Assembly (NCBI RefSeq): GCF_025502585.1
Contig: NZ_CP106679.1
Span: 4,247,501-4,311,500 of the forward strand
Source: Reichenbachiella agarivorans
GTDB taxonomy: Bacteria; Bacteroidota; Bacteroidia; Cytophagales; Cyclobacteriaceae
Reading direction: 5' to 3'
DNA: 64,000 bases
Shown: piece by piece, positions 37,126-45,641 of the stretch
Numbering within the stretch: the stretch's first letter is position 1
How the letters are laid out: each line of letters begins with the position of its first letter
Notes under the pieces: generated by a model
Told to the model about the DNA's origin: nothing
The model's input: only the letters and a program-made list of their open reading frames with translations
Database searches by the model: none
Made by a program: the position numbers and the translations under genes

Positions 37126-38364
37126 CTATTCTTTACAAGGTAACAACTGTGCGCTAACCGAACCAAAACCCACTCTGATATCCTTCTTTACGCCATACCC
37201 ACGCAAAGTCACTATATCCATGTCTTCAACGAAGGCACGTGTAGTACCGTCGTTCATCTGGATCGGCTGACTACCTCCCCATGTAAGTTCCAGCATTGAG
37301 CCATATGTGCCTTTAGTGGAGCCAGAAATGGTTCCTGAAGCCATCAAATCACCTATGTGCACATCACAGCCATTGATGGTGTGATGCGCCAACTGCTGCA
37401 CCATGTTCCAATACATGTATTTAAAATTGGTACGGCAAAAGATTTGTTCATCCAGATGCGCTGCTTTGAGCCCCACCTCCAATGTAATGTCAAAATTCCT
37501 ATCTCCACTGTATGCCAAATACGGCAACACCTTTGGTTCTTGTATTGGTCCAGCGACTCTAAATGGCTCCAATGCCTCCATCGTCACTACCCAAGGAGAC
37601 ATCGAGGATGCAAAGCTCTTAGAAAGAAATGGTCCCAACGGCACATATTCCCATCGCTGAATATCTCGCGCTGACCAATCATTGAACAGCACCTTGCCAA
37701 ATATATAATCCTCAGCATCGGTAGTATTAATTCTGTCCCCTAGTTTGGATTCTCTGCCTATGATATACCCCATCTCCAATTCGAAATCTACCTGCGCAGA
37801 AGCCTGAAAAACTGGCTCATCACTGCCATCTGGCAAAACCTGACCCATCGGACGATGAAATGGCTCGCCACTCACCCTGATAGAAGACGCCCTACCATGG
37901 TATCCCACAGGAATATGCTTCCAGTTGGGTAGTAGCGCATGTTCTGGATCACGAAACATCTTTCCCACATTGGTGGCGTGCTCTTTACTGGAATAAAAAT
38001 CTGTGTAATCTCCAATCTTCACAGGTAGATGCATCGCTGCTTCTACCTGATTGATGAGTAGATCGGGATGATTTCTAAGAGGAGAATTCTCCTCTGACAG
38101 CAATTGTTGAACCTCTAGTCTGACTTGTTTGGTCACCTCCTTGCCTAAACCAATGAAATCATTCAAATAATCCTTCCGAAAAAAGAAAGAAGAGATAGGA
38201 AGTAATTCATTATCTGCCAGACCTGTCAGATTCACAATTTTATCACCGATGGCCATACCAATCTGCCTCTGCCCCCCATGTATAGAAAATACGCCAAAGG
38301 GTAAATTGTAAATACTGAAATCCGAATCACGATCAATTGCTAACCAACTGTTTAGCTCTTTCAT
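37126..38364 (-). CDS. fahA: Fumarylacetoacetase
   Basis: 412 residues, the length of the two-domain FAH enzyme of tyrosine breakdown. It splits fumarylacetoacetate to fumarate and acetoacetate. Metal and active-site segments are seen: DYTDFYSSKEHATNVGKMFR, PVGYHGRASSI, the QVDFELEMGYIIG Glu ligands, FNDWSARDIQ with the Asp ligand, and GDLMASGTISG. It is placed between scoB and the flavin reductase. Confidence 0.97.
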   Translation of the reverse strand: MKELNSWLAIDRDSDFSIYNLPFGVFSIHGGQRQIGMAIGDKIVNLTGLADNELLPISSFFFRKDYLNDFIGLGKEVTKQVRLEVQQLLSEENSPLRNHPDLLINQVEAAMHLPVKIGDYTDFYSSKEHATNVGKMFRDPEHALLPNWKHIPVGYHGRASSIRVSGEPFHRPMGQVLPDGSDEPVFQASAQVDFELEMGYIIGRESKLGDRINTTDAEDYIFGKVLFNDWSARDIQRWEYVPLGPFLSKSFASSMSPWVVTMEALEPFRVAGPIQEPKVLPYLAYSGDRNFDITLEVGLKAAHLDEQIFCRTNFKYMYWNMVQQLAHHTINGCDVHIGDLMASGTISGSTKGTYGSMLELTWGGSQPIQMNDGTTRAFVEDMDIVTLRGYGVKKDIRVGFGSVSAQLLPCKE

Positions 38365-38382
38365 ATGCCTAGGAGGATTTGT

Positions 38383-39036
38383 TTAAATGTTCATCTCAGG
38401 AATCTCACCTTCTATGATCAGATTGCCCGCTGTGGCACTGACAATCTCTGCCACCGATACACCAGGTGCTCGCTCAATCAATTTGAAACCCTTGGTTGTG
38501 ACATCCAAAACTGCCAAGTCTGTAACGATTCGTTTGACACACCCTACGCCAGTCAAAGGCAAAGCACACTCTTTGAGTAGTTTGGATTCGCCAGACTTGC
38601 TTGTGTGCATCATCGCCACGATGATATTTTGGGCAGAAGCGACCAAGTCCATGGCCCCTCCCATTCCCTTAACCATTTTACCAGGCACTTTCCAATTGGC
38701 GATGTCTCCTGTTTGGGATACTTCCATGGCTCCTAGTACTGTCAACTGTACGTGTTGGCCTCTAATCATGGCAAATGATGTCGCAGAATCAAACAGCACT
38801 GCTCCAGGTTTGAGCGTCACAGTTTGTTTGCCAGCATTGATCAGATCAGCGTCTTCCTCACCCTCTATAGGGAATTGCCCCATACCTAAAATGCCATTTT
38901 CAGATTGAAATTCTACCTCAATTCCCTCAGGAACAAAATTGGCAACCAGCGTAGGTATCCCTATGCCCAAATTGACATACCATCCATTTTGTAACTCCTG
39001 CGCAATGCGCTTGGCTATTCCTTGTTTGTTTAGCAT
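38383..39036 (-). CDS. scoB: 3-oxoacid CoA-transferase subunit B
   Basis: 217 residues. The catalytic Glu lies in VEFQSENGILGMG (SENG motif), with GKQTVTLKPGA and GGAMDLVASAQ typical of succinyl-CoA:acetoacetate CoA-transferase beta chains. It activates the acetoacetate released by FahA. It follows scoA after two bases. Confidence 0.95.
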   Translation of the reverse strand: MLNKQGIAKRIAQELQNGWYVNLGIGIPTLVANFVPEGIEVEFQSENGILGMGQFPIEGEEDADLINAGKQTVTLKPGAVLFDSATSFAMIRGQHVQLTVLGAMEVSQTGDIANWKVPGKMVKGMGGAMDLVASAQNIIVAMMHTSKSGESKLLKECALPLTGVGCVKRIVTDLAVLDVTTKGFKLIERAPGVSVAEIVSATAGNLIIEGEIPEMNI

Positions 39037-39038
39037 GG

Positions 39039-39734
39039 CTATCGGTTTCTAACGGTTCGTTGTTCGATTCTCTTCTCATATTCCTTGCCTTGAAAAATTC
39101 TTTGGACAAAAATTCCAGGAGTATGAATTTGGTTTGGATCCAATTGACCTGGCTGTACCAACTCCTCCACTTCGGCGATCGTAACCTTGCCTGCCATCGC
39201 CATGACTGGATTAAAATTTCGGGCAGTCCCTTTGTATATCAAGTTGCCCAAGGTATCTCCTTTCCAAGCTTTGACAATAGCAAAATCTGCTGTAAGTGCG
39301 GTTTCTAATATATGTGGTTTGCCGTTGAATTCTCGCACTTCCTTTCCCTCTCCAATTTCAGTCCCATAACCCGCTGGGGTAAAAAACGCGGGAATCCCAG
39401 CACCTCCAGCACGGCATCTCTCTGCCAGTGATCCCTGTGGTATCAGGTCTACTTCGAGTTCACCGCTGAGCATTTGCCGCTCAAATTCCGCATTCTCACC
39501 TACATATGACGAAATCATCTTCTTGATTTGTCGTTTTTGTAGCAGCAGCCCAAGTCCAAAGTCATCGACACCTGCATTGTTGGAGATACAGGTCAGTCCC
39601 TTGATCTCGGCATCTACCAGTGCCTGAATACAATTTTCAGGAATCCCGCACAAACCAAAACCTCCCAACATCAGGGTCATATGGTGTTTGATTCCTTCGA
39701 TCGCTTCTTCTGCATTTTGTACAGTCTTGTTCAT
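39039..39734 (-). CDS. scoA: 3-oxoacid CoA-transferase subunit A
   Basis: 231 residues. Family motifs: [60 protein letters not shown] and the C-terminal [15 protein letters not shown]. It pairs with ScoB to move CoA from succinyl-CoA to acetoacetate. It is transcribed 87 bases after hmgA. Confidence 0.95.
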   Translation of the reverse strand: MNKTVQNAEEAIEGIKHHMTLMLGGFGLCGIPENCIQALVDAEIKGLTCISNNAGVDDFGLGLLLQKRQIKKMISSYVGENAEFERQMLSGELEVDLIPQGSLAERCRAGGAGIPAFFTPAGYGTEIGEGKEVREFNGKPHILETALTADFAIVKAWKGDTLGNLIYKGTARNFNPVMAMAGKVTIAEVEELVQPGQLDPNQIHTPGIFVQRIFQGKEYEKRIEQRTVRNR

Positions 39735-39821
39735 ATAGGAAAGTTTAAGGTTTATAAAATTAAAAGTTAGAAAGCCCGTTAGTCAGAAACAGTTAAAAAC
39801 TTGCTCTCTTTCGCCACTAGG

Positions 39822-40979
39822 CTATTCTATCCATGAGCTGTAATACTTTCCATCATCGATTTTCAAAGCATTTTCGGTCAGCATCAGTGGTCTGAAGGTA
39901 TCGATCATCACAGCCAATTCCTTGGTCTCTGTCTGGCCAATACTCCTTTCGTACGCACCTGGATGTGGCCCATGTGGAATACCCGCTGGATGCAAACTGA
40001 TATTGCCAGGTGCTACATCGTTTCGACTCATAAAATCCCCATCTACATAATAGAGCATCTCATCCGAGTCTATATTGGAGTGATTGTATGGAGCAGGAAT
40101 AGATTGCGGATGGTAATCATACATCCTCGGACAAAACGAGCAAACCACAAACGCTGAAGTCTCAAAAGTCTGATGAACAGGTGGTGGCTGATGAATCCGT
40201 CCAGTAATAGGTTCAAAATTGTGAATCGAAAAACCGTATGGGTAATTGTATCCATCCCAGCCGACTACATCAAACGGATGCGACGCATAATGCACATGAT
40301 GTAGCATTCCTTGTTTCTTGATCTTGATAAGAAAGTCTCCCTTCGCATCATGTGATTCCAAATCCCTAGGCAACTTGTAATCTCGCTCACAAAAGGGCGA
40401 ATGCTCCTGCAATTGCCCAAACCAGTTGCGGTATTTTTTAGGCGTATAGATCGGACTAAAAGACTCTACATACAATATTCTATTGTCCGCTGTGTCAAAA
40501 TCAATTTGATAAATCATGCCTCTTGGGATGATGAGATAGTCTCCATATTCAAAGGGAATATTCCCTACTAAAGTCCTCAGTGTACCTGATCCTCTATGAA
40601 TGAAAAGCAGTTCATCCGCACTCACATTTTTGTAATAGTAATCTTTCATAGACTGCCTAGGTGCAGTTAGTCCAATGATCAGGTCTTGGTTGACCATCAA
40701 AGGTTCTCTTGCCTGAAGGAAGTCATCCTTTTGCGACACTTGAAAGCCTATCAGCTTTTTGGAGTGAATGTTCTTTTCTACAGCAATCACAGGAGACACA
40801 TCGATACTTTGACCGATATCCTGAATCATCGTAGGTCGGCGATGATGATACAGCAAAGACGACATGCCTTCAAATCCTATCGTTCCAAACAATTGCTCAT
40901 AATAAAGAGAACCGTCAGATTTTTTGAATTGAGTATGTCGCTTGCCCGGTATCTCACCTAGTTTGTGATAAATGGGCAT
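39822..40979 (-). CDS. hmgA: Homogentisate 1,2-dioxygenase
   Basis: 385 residues of the cupin-fold HmgA family, at the shorter end of the range, as in other Bacteroidota. It opens the homogentisate ring to maleylacetoacetate using Fe(II) and O2. The ligand regions are NIDSDEMLYYVDG and HPAGIPHGPHPGAYE; RGSGTLRTLVGNIPFEYGDYLIIPRG marks the upstream cupin strand block. It is the first gene of hmgA-scoA-scoB-fahA-flavin reductase. 4-Hydroxyphenylpyruvate dioxygenase and maleylacetoacetate isomerase are not in the window. Confidence 0.95.
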   Translation of the reverse strand: MPIYHKLGEIPGKRHTQFKKSDGSLYYEQLFGTIGFEGMSSLLYHHRRPTMIQDIGQSIDVSPVIAVEKNIHSKKLIGFQVSQKDDFLQAREPLMVNQDLIIGLTAPRQSMKDYYYKNVSADELLFIHRGSGTLRTLVGNIPFEYGDYLIIPRGMIYQIDFDTADNRILYVESFSPIYTPKKYRNWFGQLQEHSPFCERDYKLPRDLESHDAKGDFLIKIKKQGMLHHVHYASHPFDVVGWDGYNYPYGFSIHNFEPITGRIHQPPPVHQTFETSAFVVCSFCPRMYDYHPQSIPAPYNHSNIDSDEMLYYVDGDFMSRNDVAPGNISLHPAGIPHGPHPGAYERSIGQTETKELAVMIDTFRPLMLTENALKIDDGKYYSSWIE

Positions 40980-41143
40980 GGCAATGTTGTTTTTGGGTCT
41001 ATCGCTTCCAGTACTTCTTACCAGAAAGCTTCCTAATTTTAATCAATTTTCGGGAGAAATGAGAGCAAATGAAAGACTATCCATTGCTAGGAAGCAGGAA
41101 AGACACTAGGCACATAAAACCATCGCCAATCAACAAAATAAAA

Positions 41144-41201
41144 AGCCCCGATCCGCACAACGCTGAAGTAGTTGAGTAGAGGCGTTGTGAAATCTGGGGC
41201 T
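41144..41201 (-). terminator. Long two-part hairpin terminator
   Basis: Outer arms AGCCCCGAT / ATCTGGGGCT (one bulge) and inner arms CACAACGC / GCGTTGTG close an 18-base loop. On the minus strand a T-rich tail follows. It lies just past the stop of the DUF1275 gene at 41221. Confidence 0.85.
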
Positions 41202-41220
41202 CTTGGATGTATTTTCTTTG

Positions 41221-41943
41221 TTATGCTCGGTTGAGCTTTACACTGAATCTAATCTGATAATAATCATAGCAGATAATGAAAAACAGAAATAAGCAGACGA
41301 TATAAAAGACATTGTAAGAGACCTCATAATATAGATACCCTGCTACAAATCCTCCTAGCAAATAAGCCAACATGATGGTTGTTTGCATTTTGGCCTTGTC
41401 ACGCAAATGTTTCTTTTGGCGAAATTCTCTTTGTGTAAACATTGAGAACAAAATACCCAAATCAGTAGTCAAACCAGTCAGGTGAGTGGTCTTGACTGTC
41501 GAACCAGAGATACTAGCTGTCAAGCCGTTTTGAATCCCCATCGCAAGCAACATGAATCCTATCAATATCTCCGTTTCTACCAAAGTCTCCATGTAAAAAA
41601 ATTGAACATAGCTTCCTACAATCAGTAGACAAACGATCTCCATCGCCAAAGGCAAGGCGTGCGCCAAATAGACATTAAATCTGTTGAGATTGATGATGAT
41701 AAAGTTGGCTAAAAAGCCACCGAAGAAAAACAGCAAAATCCATGCGGCTACTACACCCGCTTGGTACCAATTGCCTTTGGACAGTTCCTCCGCCAATACA
41801 GCGTAGTGCCCCGTCACATTGGATGTATAGGCAAAAAACACAATGACAGACATCACATTGACCATGCCCGCAGACATGGCTGTGAGTGTTCCTAACTTTA
41901 TATTATCACTCAGAGAACGCTGAGTGTCAAATTTTCTTAGCAT
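41221..41943 (-). CDS. DUF1275 (YoaK) family membrane protein
   Basis: 240 residues with about six membrane helices. The DUF1275 signature is visible: AGMVNVMSVIVFFAYTSNVTGHY near the start and MGIQNGLTASISGSTVKTTHLTG in the middle. The family is a putative transporter of unknown substrate. Its first 17 bases overlap the end of the upstream gene, so the two are co-transcribed. Confidence 0.9.
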   Translation of the reverse strand: MLRKFDTQRSLSDNIKLGTLTAMSAGMVNVMSVIVFFAYTSNVTGHYAVLAEELSKGNWYQAGVVAAWILLFFFGGFLANFIIINLNRFNVYLAHALPLAMEIVCLLIVGSYVQFFYMETLVETEILIGFMLLAMGIQNGLTASISGSTVKTTHLTGLTTDLGILFSMFTQREFRQKKHLRDKAKMQTTIMLAYLLGGFVAGYLYYEVSYNVFYIVCLFLFFIICYDYYQIRFSVKLNRA

Positions 41944-42418
41944 AACTTATAGTACTTGGCACCTTCTCAAAAACCATCTTCACTACCCCTCTTGCGCCAA
42001 TATCCGTGGTAAAGTGGATCTCCATTTTATCCGCAGACAAACTTTTAATATTGTAATACTCCGTACGCTCTCCGTCGGCCAACAATTTCAATATATTTCC
42101 TCTTCCTTTCAATCTCCAATCCAATCTTTTGGACTTCCCGTATTGGTCAAACAATCCTATTTCACCATCAGGAGCAAAATGCCACACTTCTGCTTCATGA
42201 AACACCAAAGACTTGCTGATCTCACTCTTCATTTGATGATCGATTTCCATGGTCATTTCATCCTCACCTTCTAGGTCGTCAAGCTTTTCATATTGCCAAG
42301 ACGTTTCTTTCCAAGCACCTATCAGATGATTGTGTGGGTGCCCGCCTGAGTTGATCATCAACGAAATTACTCCTACTAGGGATGAGAGTATTAATGTGTA
42401 GATGATTGCCACTTTCAT
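41927..42418 (-). CDS. Lipocalin-like protein with N-terminal anchor
   Basis: 163 residues. A hydrophobic N-terminal segment (about 4-22) is followed by LIGAWKETSWQYEK, the usual start of Bacteroidota lipocalin-like domains, then alternating strands (EVWHFAPDGEIGLF, LDWRLKGRGNILKLL, EYYNIKSLSADKMEIHF). It is probably held at the envelope. The ligand is unknown. It overlaps the DUF1275 gene by 17 bases. Confidence 0.65.
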   Translation of the reverse strand: MKVAIIYTLILSSLVGVISLMINSGGHPHNHLIGAWKETSWQYEKLDDLEGEDEMTMEIDHQMKSEISKSLVFHEAEVWHFAPDGEIGLFDQYGKSKRLDWRLKGRGNILKLLADGERTEYYNIKSLSADKMEIHFTTDIGARGVVKMVFEKVPSTISYAKKI

Positions 42419-42580
42419 AGTTTGTTAGTTTAATTTCCAATGAAAACTTGCCCTTTGAAGGGTGGTATTCAAGTCTTCTGAAACAAAACTAGAGTAGTCA
42501 CATTAAGACCACATAAACACGAGATTAGAATGACATTAGAGTTTCTTAATTTGAATGGTAGATGCTAGATACTCGAAGAT

Positions 42581-42622
42581 GTATTGAGTATTGAGTATTG
42601 AGTATTGAGTATTGAGTATTGA
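42581..42622. repeat. Six tandem copies of the heptamer GTATTGA
   Basis: Six perfect 7-base units run from 42581 to 42622, between the kinase gene end (42687) and the start of the lipocalin-like gene (42418). Short pure repeats of this kind are prone to slippage. Here they lie about 160 bases before that start codon. Confidence 0.9.
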
Positions 42623-42686
42623 GGAATACATTAACAGATCTTTACACTCTGTTAATTTTCTAATTTTATAGACTCTCTTATCCGTG

Positions 42687-44072
42687 CTAGACAGGTGATT
42701 CTATCTTGGCAGGTTTGAGCAGGACTCTTACCACAGTACCCTTATTCATCTCGGAGTTGATTTGGAGTTTGCCGTCGTGCATCTGGATGATATTACGGGC
42801 CAAGGGCAGGCCAATCCCATAACCTTCGTGATTACGCGTATTAGTAGCTCTAAAGTAAGGGTCGTAAATAAACTGAAGTTCCTCTTCTGGAATACCAATA
42901 CCTGTGTCTTTGATTAAGATGATGATTTGTTCTGGCGAAACTCCAAGAGCGACCCTGACGGGTTGATTGCCAGAATATTTACACCCATTCAAGATCAAAT
43001 TTGAAAGTGCCAAATGCAAAAGTGTTTCACTCCCTTCTATTTTGAGTAGGTTATGATTTTCAGGTAGCAAGTTAAAATCGATGTTCACCTGACTATTGGG
43101 ACTGATTTTCATCACAGTCTCCTTCACATCTAAGATTAGCTGATCTATTCTAAAACGACTGAACTCTTGTTTTTTACCATCAAATCCTGTCTGAGCCAGT
43201 CTTAGCAAGGCATGGGTTTTCTTGTTTAGTTTTTCTGCTTCCTCCAATATTGTCATGAGGGATTCTATATAATAATCACTGGTTCGCATCTTGCTAAGTG
43301 CCACATCTGCCTCTCCGATGATAGTGGTCAGTGGTGTATTGAGCTCATGGGATGCATTGCTAATGAAATTTTTCTGACTCTCAAAAGACGCTTCTAGTCT
43401 GTTGAGCATATCGTTGAATGTGCGGGTGAGATCCCCAATAGTATCCTCTTTTCCTGAGTTTACCTCTAGGCGCATGTGTAGATTACCCGAACTGATCTCC
43501 TTAACCTTCTTGATTATATCATTGATGGGTTGAGTGATTTTTTGGGAAAATAGATAGGAAACCAGCAGGATAATAAAAAATGCGATCATAAATGATCCAA
43601 CCAGAATGTTACGAAAATATGAAACATGGTGTGTGATGAAATAATTTTCTGCTGAAGCCAGCACCACATATTTTTCATTGATCGCTGATTCATAGATCAT
43701 TCCATAGTAGAAAATCCTCTGGTCATTGTAGTTGGCACTACCATTATCCAGTATTTCATTGATGAATTCCTTTTTGTATGCACTCAAGTCGTGTTTATGA
43801 GGACTGTGATAGAGTTCTGTGAGTTCAAAGAGCTCAATATTCTCATCAGGAAGCTTCTCTAAGTATTCTTGTCTCAGCTCTCTGATCACCATGACCTCTG
43901 TCTCATGCTCTACATATATTTTTGCTGCTGTGATAGCACGGATCTCTAGGCGTTTGTAAAAATCCATGAAGGCATAATCGAAGATCGAATAGTAGATAAA
44001 ACCACTGAACAGCAGACTGTAAGACACAAATACCGCCAACAATACCAATATGATTTTATTTTCTATCTTCAT
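42687..44072 (-). CDS. Sensor histidine kinase
   Basis: 461 residues. Membrane segments at 7-30 and about 155-175 enclose a periplasmic sensor of roughly 120 residues, then a HAMP domain, HisKA with phospho-His about 242 (NASHELNTPLTTIIGE) and an HATPase domain with NLILNGCKYSG, DTGIGIPEE and GYGIGLPLARNI. CusS-like layout. The ATG overlaps the regulator's stop by 4 bases. The signal is not evident, and no metal-efflux genes are near. Confidence 0.95.
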   Translation of the reverse strand: MKIENKIILVLLAVFVSYSLLFSGFIYYSIFDYAFMDFYKRLEIRAITAAKIYVEHETEVMVIRELRQEYLEKLPDENIELFELTELYHSPHKHDLSAYKKEFINEILDNGSANYNDQRIFYYGMIYESAINEKYVVLASAENYFITHHVSYFRNILVGSFMIAFFIILLVSYLFSQKITQPINDIIKKVKEISSGNLHMRLEVNSGKEDTIGDLTRTFNDMLNRLEASFESQKNFISNASHELNTPLTTIIGEADVALSKMRTSDYYIESLMTILEEAEKLNKKTHALLRLAQTGFDGKKQEFSRFRIDQLILDVKETVMKISPNSQVNIDFNLLPENHNLLKIEGSETLLHLALSNLILNGCKYSGNQPVRVALGVSPEQIIILIKDTGIGIPEEELQFIYDPYFRATNTRNHEGYGIGLPLARNIIQMHDGKLQINSEMNKGTVVRVLLKPAKIESPV

Positions 44073-44758
44073 TCTTCTTCTTTGAGAACATAGCCCATAC
44101 CTATCACTGTATGAATCAGTCTTTTGTCTGTATGACGCTCTAATTTTTTGCGCAAGTAGTTGATGTACACATCGACTACATTCGTACCCATATCAAAATC
44201 AACACCCCATACCTGATCCAATATCGCCACTCTAGACAACACTCTTTTCGGGTTCTTAAGTAACATGAGCAACAGTCTATATTCCGTAGAAGTAAGTGAT
44301 ATATCTATACCGTTTCGCCGGACAACTTTGGTTTCATCGTTGACCTCCAAATCTGCAAATCTATACATCTGATCAGGCAGTGACTCGCTACTATTATGAG
44401 ACCGTCGGAGCAAAGTACGCATCCTGGCAAGTAGTTCGATAAATTTGAAAGGTTTGGCCAGATAGTCATCTCCACCAGAATCAAGTCCCATCACGACATT
44501 TTCGGTACTACCTAGTGCTGTTAGAAATAAGATAGGCACCTCTTTCTTTTCTTTGCGAATCCCCTTGCATACCTCTAGCCCGTTGAGTGTGGGCATCATG
44601 ATATCCAATATGATGAGATCATATTGGTTGGATAGTGCCATATCTAATCCTTGCTGTCCGTCCATGACCACAGTCACCTCATAAGCCTCCTCAGTGAGCC
44701 CTTTATTGATAAAGGCACACACATGACTATCATCTTCTACCAGCAATATCTTCTTCAC
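44069..44758 (-). CDS. OmpR-family response regulator
   Basis: 229 residues. Receiver domain with Asp9-Asp10, phospho-acceptor Asp52 (LIILDIMMPTLNG) and LAKPF Lys. The winged-helix output domain ends NVVDVYINYLRKKLE...IHTVIGMGYVL, the classical OmpR/PhoB DNA-binding fold. It is first in the operon with the kinase. Its targets may include genes on either side, but nothing in the sequence shows this. Confidence 0.96.
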   Translation of the reverse strand: MKKILLVEDDSHVCAFINKGLTEEAYEVTVVMDGQQGLDMALSNQYDLIILDIMMPTLNGLEVCKGIRKEKKEVPILFLTALGSTENVVMGLDSGGDDYLAKPFKFIELLARMRTLLRRSHNSSESLPDQMYRFADLEVNDETKVVRRNGIDISLTSTEYRLLLMLLKNPKRVLSRVAILDQVWGVDFDMGTNVVDVYINYLRKKLERHTDKRLIHTVIGMGYVLKEEE

Positions 44759-45084
44759 TTAGACTTCTTTTTTCTGGAATAACAATTTACAATCTGTACC
44801 GACCAAGATAAACAGATTTTCGAAACCTCAAATTAGACCATGAGTTCTAGCCAACATATTTTATGTAAATGAGTTCTTAAAACCCTCATGGGCTCAATTG
44901 AAGGAAGTAAAAAAAACAAAAATTAAGTGCTTTGTCATAACCATTTGCATACGGAATGTATCTCACTTTCTTTTTTGTTTAATCACACGATTCTACTAAA
45001 TTAGATACAGTAGTAAATACATAGCTCGACTAGGTACATGATGCTTTGTTTTGAAATATTGTTCAACCATCAAAATCCACTGTT
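44759..45084. other. Intergenic region, no gene seen
   Basis: About 325 AT-rich bases between the divergent regulator and the HEPN-like gene. It should hold both promoters. No convincing -33/-7 pair, repeat or RNA structure was found. Confidence 0.5.
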
Positions 45085-45501
45085 ATGAATCAAGGTTTCA
45101 TCAAAATTGAAAAGTCTGTAACAAAACACGCCAAAGAGGCCTACGAAAAGCATAACTACATTGAAGCTGAGCAAGTTCTACATTATTGGATAGAAAGTCA
45201 GTTGCATGAGCAATTGATACTATCTGGCTGTATCGATCAAGACGGTGAAATGCTCAAGGTATGGAAGCAGGCGAGCACCACAGACCTCCTTACTGCTGCA
45301 CGCGTTCTACATTTGCACAATCAAATATCTAAAACTCAGTACCAAAAAATTACCCAATTTAATGAGCTAAGAACCAGAGTGACACACTTATTATTTTACG
45401 ATCCCCTTGACAGAACCTACCAAGGCGTCCCAAAAGAAACCTATGACGAAATGTTCAAGCTGGGTATGGAGCTAGCCAGAAAGTATGAAAGCCAAAATTG
45501 A
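45085..45501 (+). CDS. Small helical protein, possible HEPN fold
   Basis: 138 residues, soluble, largely helical by composition. NELRTRVTHLLFYDP contains Arg96-x4-His101 in a helix, matching the Rx4-6H motif of HEPN proteins and the LRNxxxH box of DUF4145-like relatives. The N-terminal part (AKEAYEKHNYIEAEQVLHYWIE) resembles the first HEPN helix pair. No nucleotidyltransferase (MNT) partner lies next to it. The second motif Arg is in place but the usual Asn is Thr. The fold is plausible, the function open. Confidence 0.55.
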   Translation: MNQGFIKIEKSVTKHAKEAYEKHNYIEAEQVLHYWIESQLHEQLILSGCIDQDGEMLKVWKQASTTDLLTAARVLHLHNQISKTQYQKITQFNELRTRVTHLLFYDPLDRTYQGVPKETYDEMFKLGMELARKYESQN

Positions 45502-45595
45502 GTGTTGATGAATCAATTTGAAGCAGTGACTTGACTAATCTAATTCAAGTTTGATTTTCATTGTTTTCAACATGCGATTTTTTTACATAAAAAAA

Positions 45596-45617
45596 CAGGT
45601 GAAGAATCCTTCACCTG
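45596..45617 (-). terminator. Intrinsic terminator of the polysaccharide lyase gene
   Basis: CAGGTGAAG (45596-45604) pairs with CTTCACCTG (45609-45617) around AATC, followed on the minus strand by eight T. It is 25 bases beyond the stop at 45642. Confidence 0.9.
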
Positions 45618-45641
45618 CTCGACTATGTTAAAAAGCAATCG

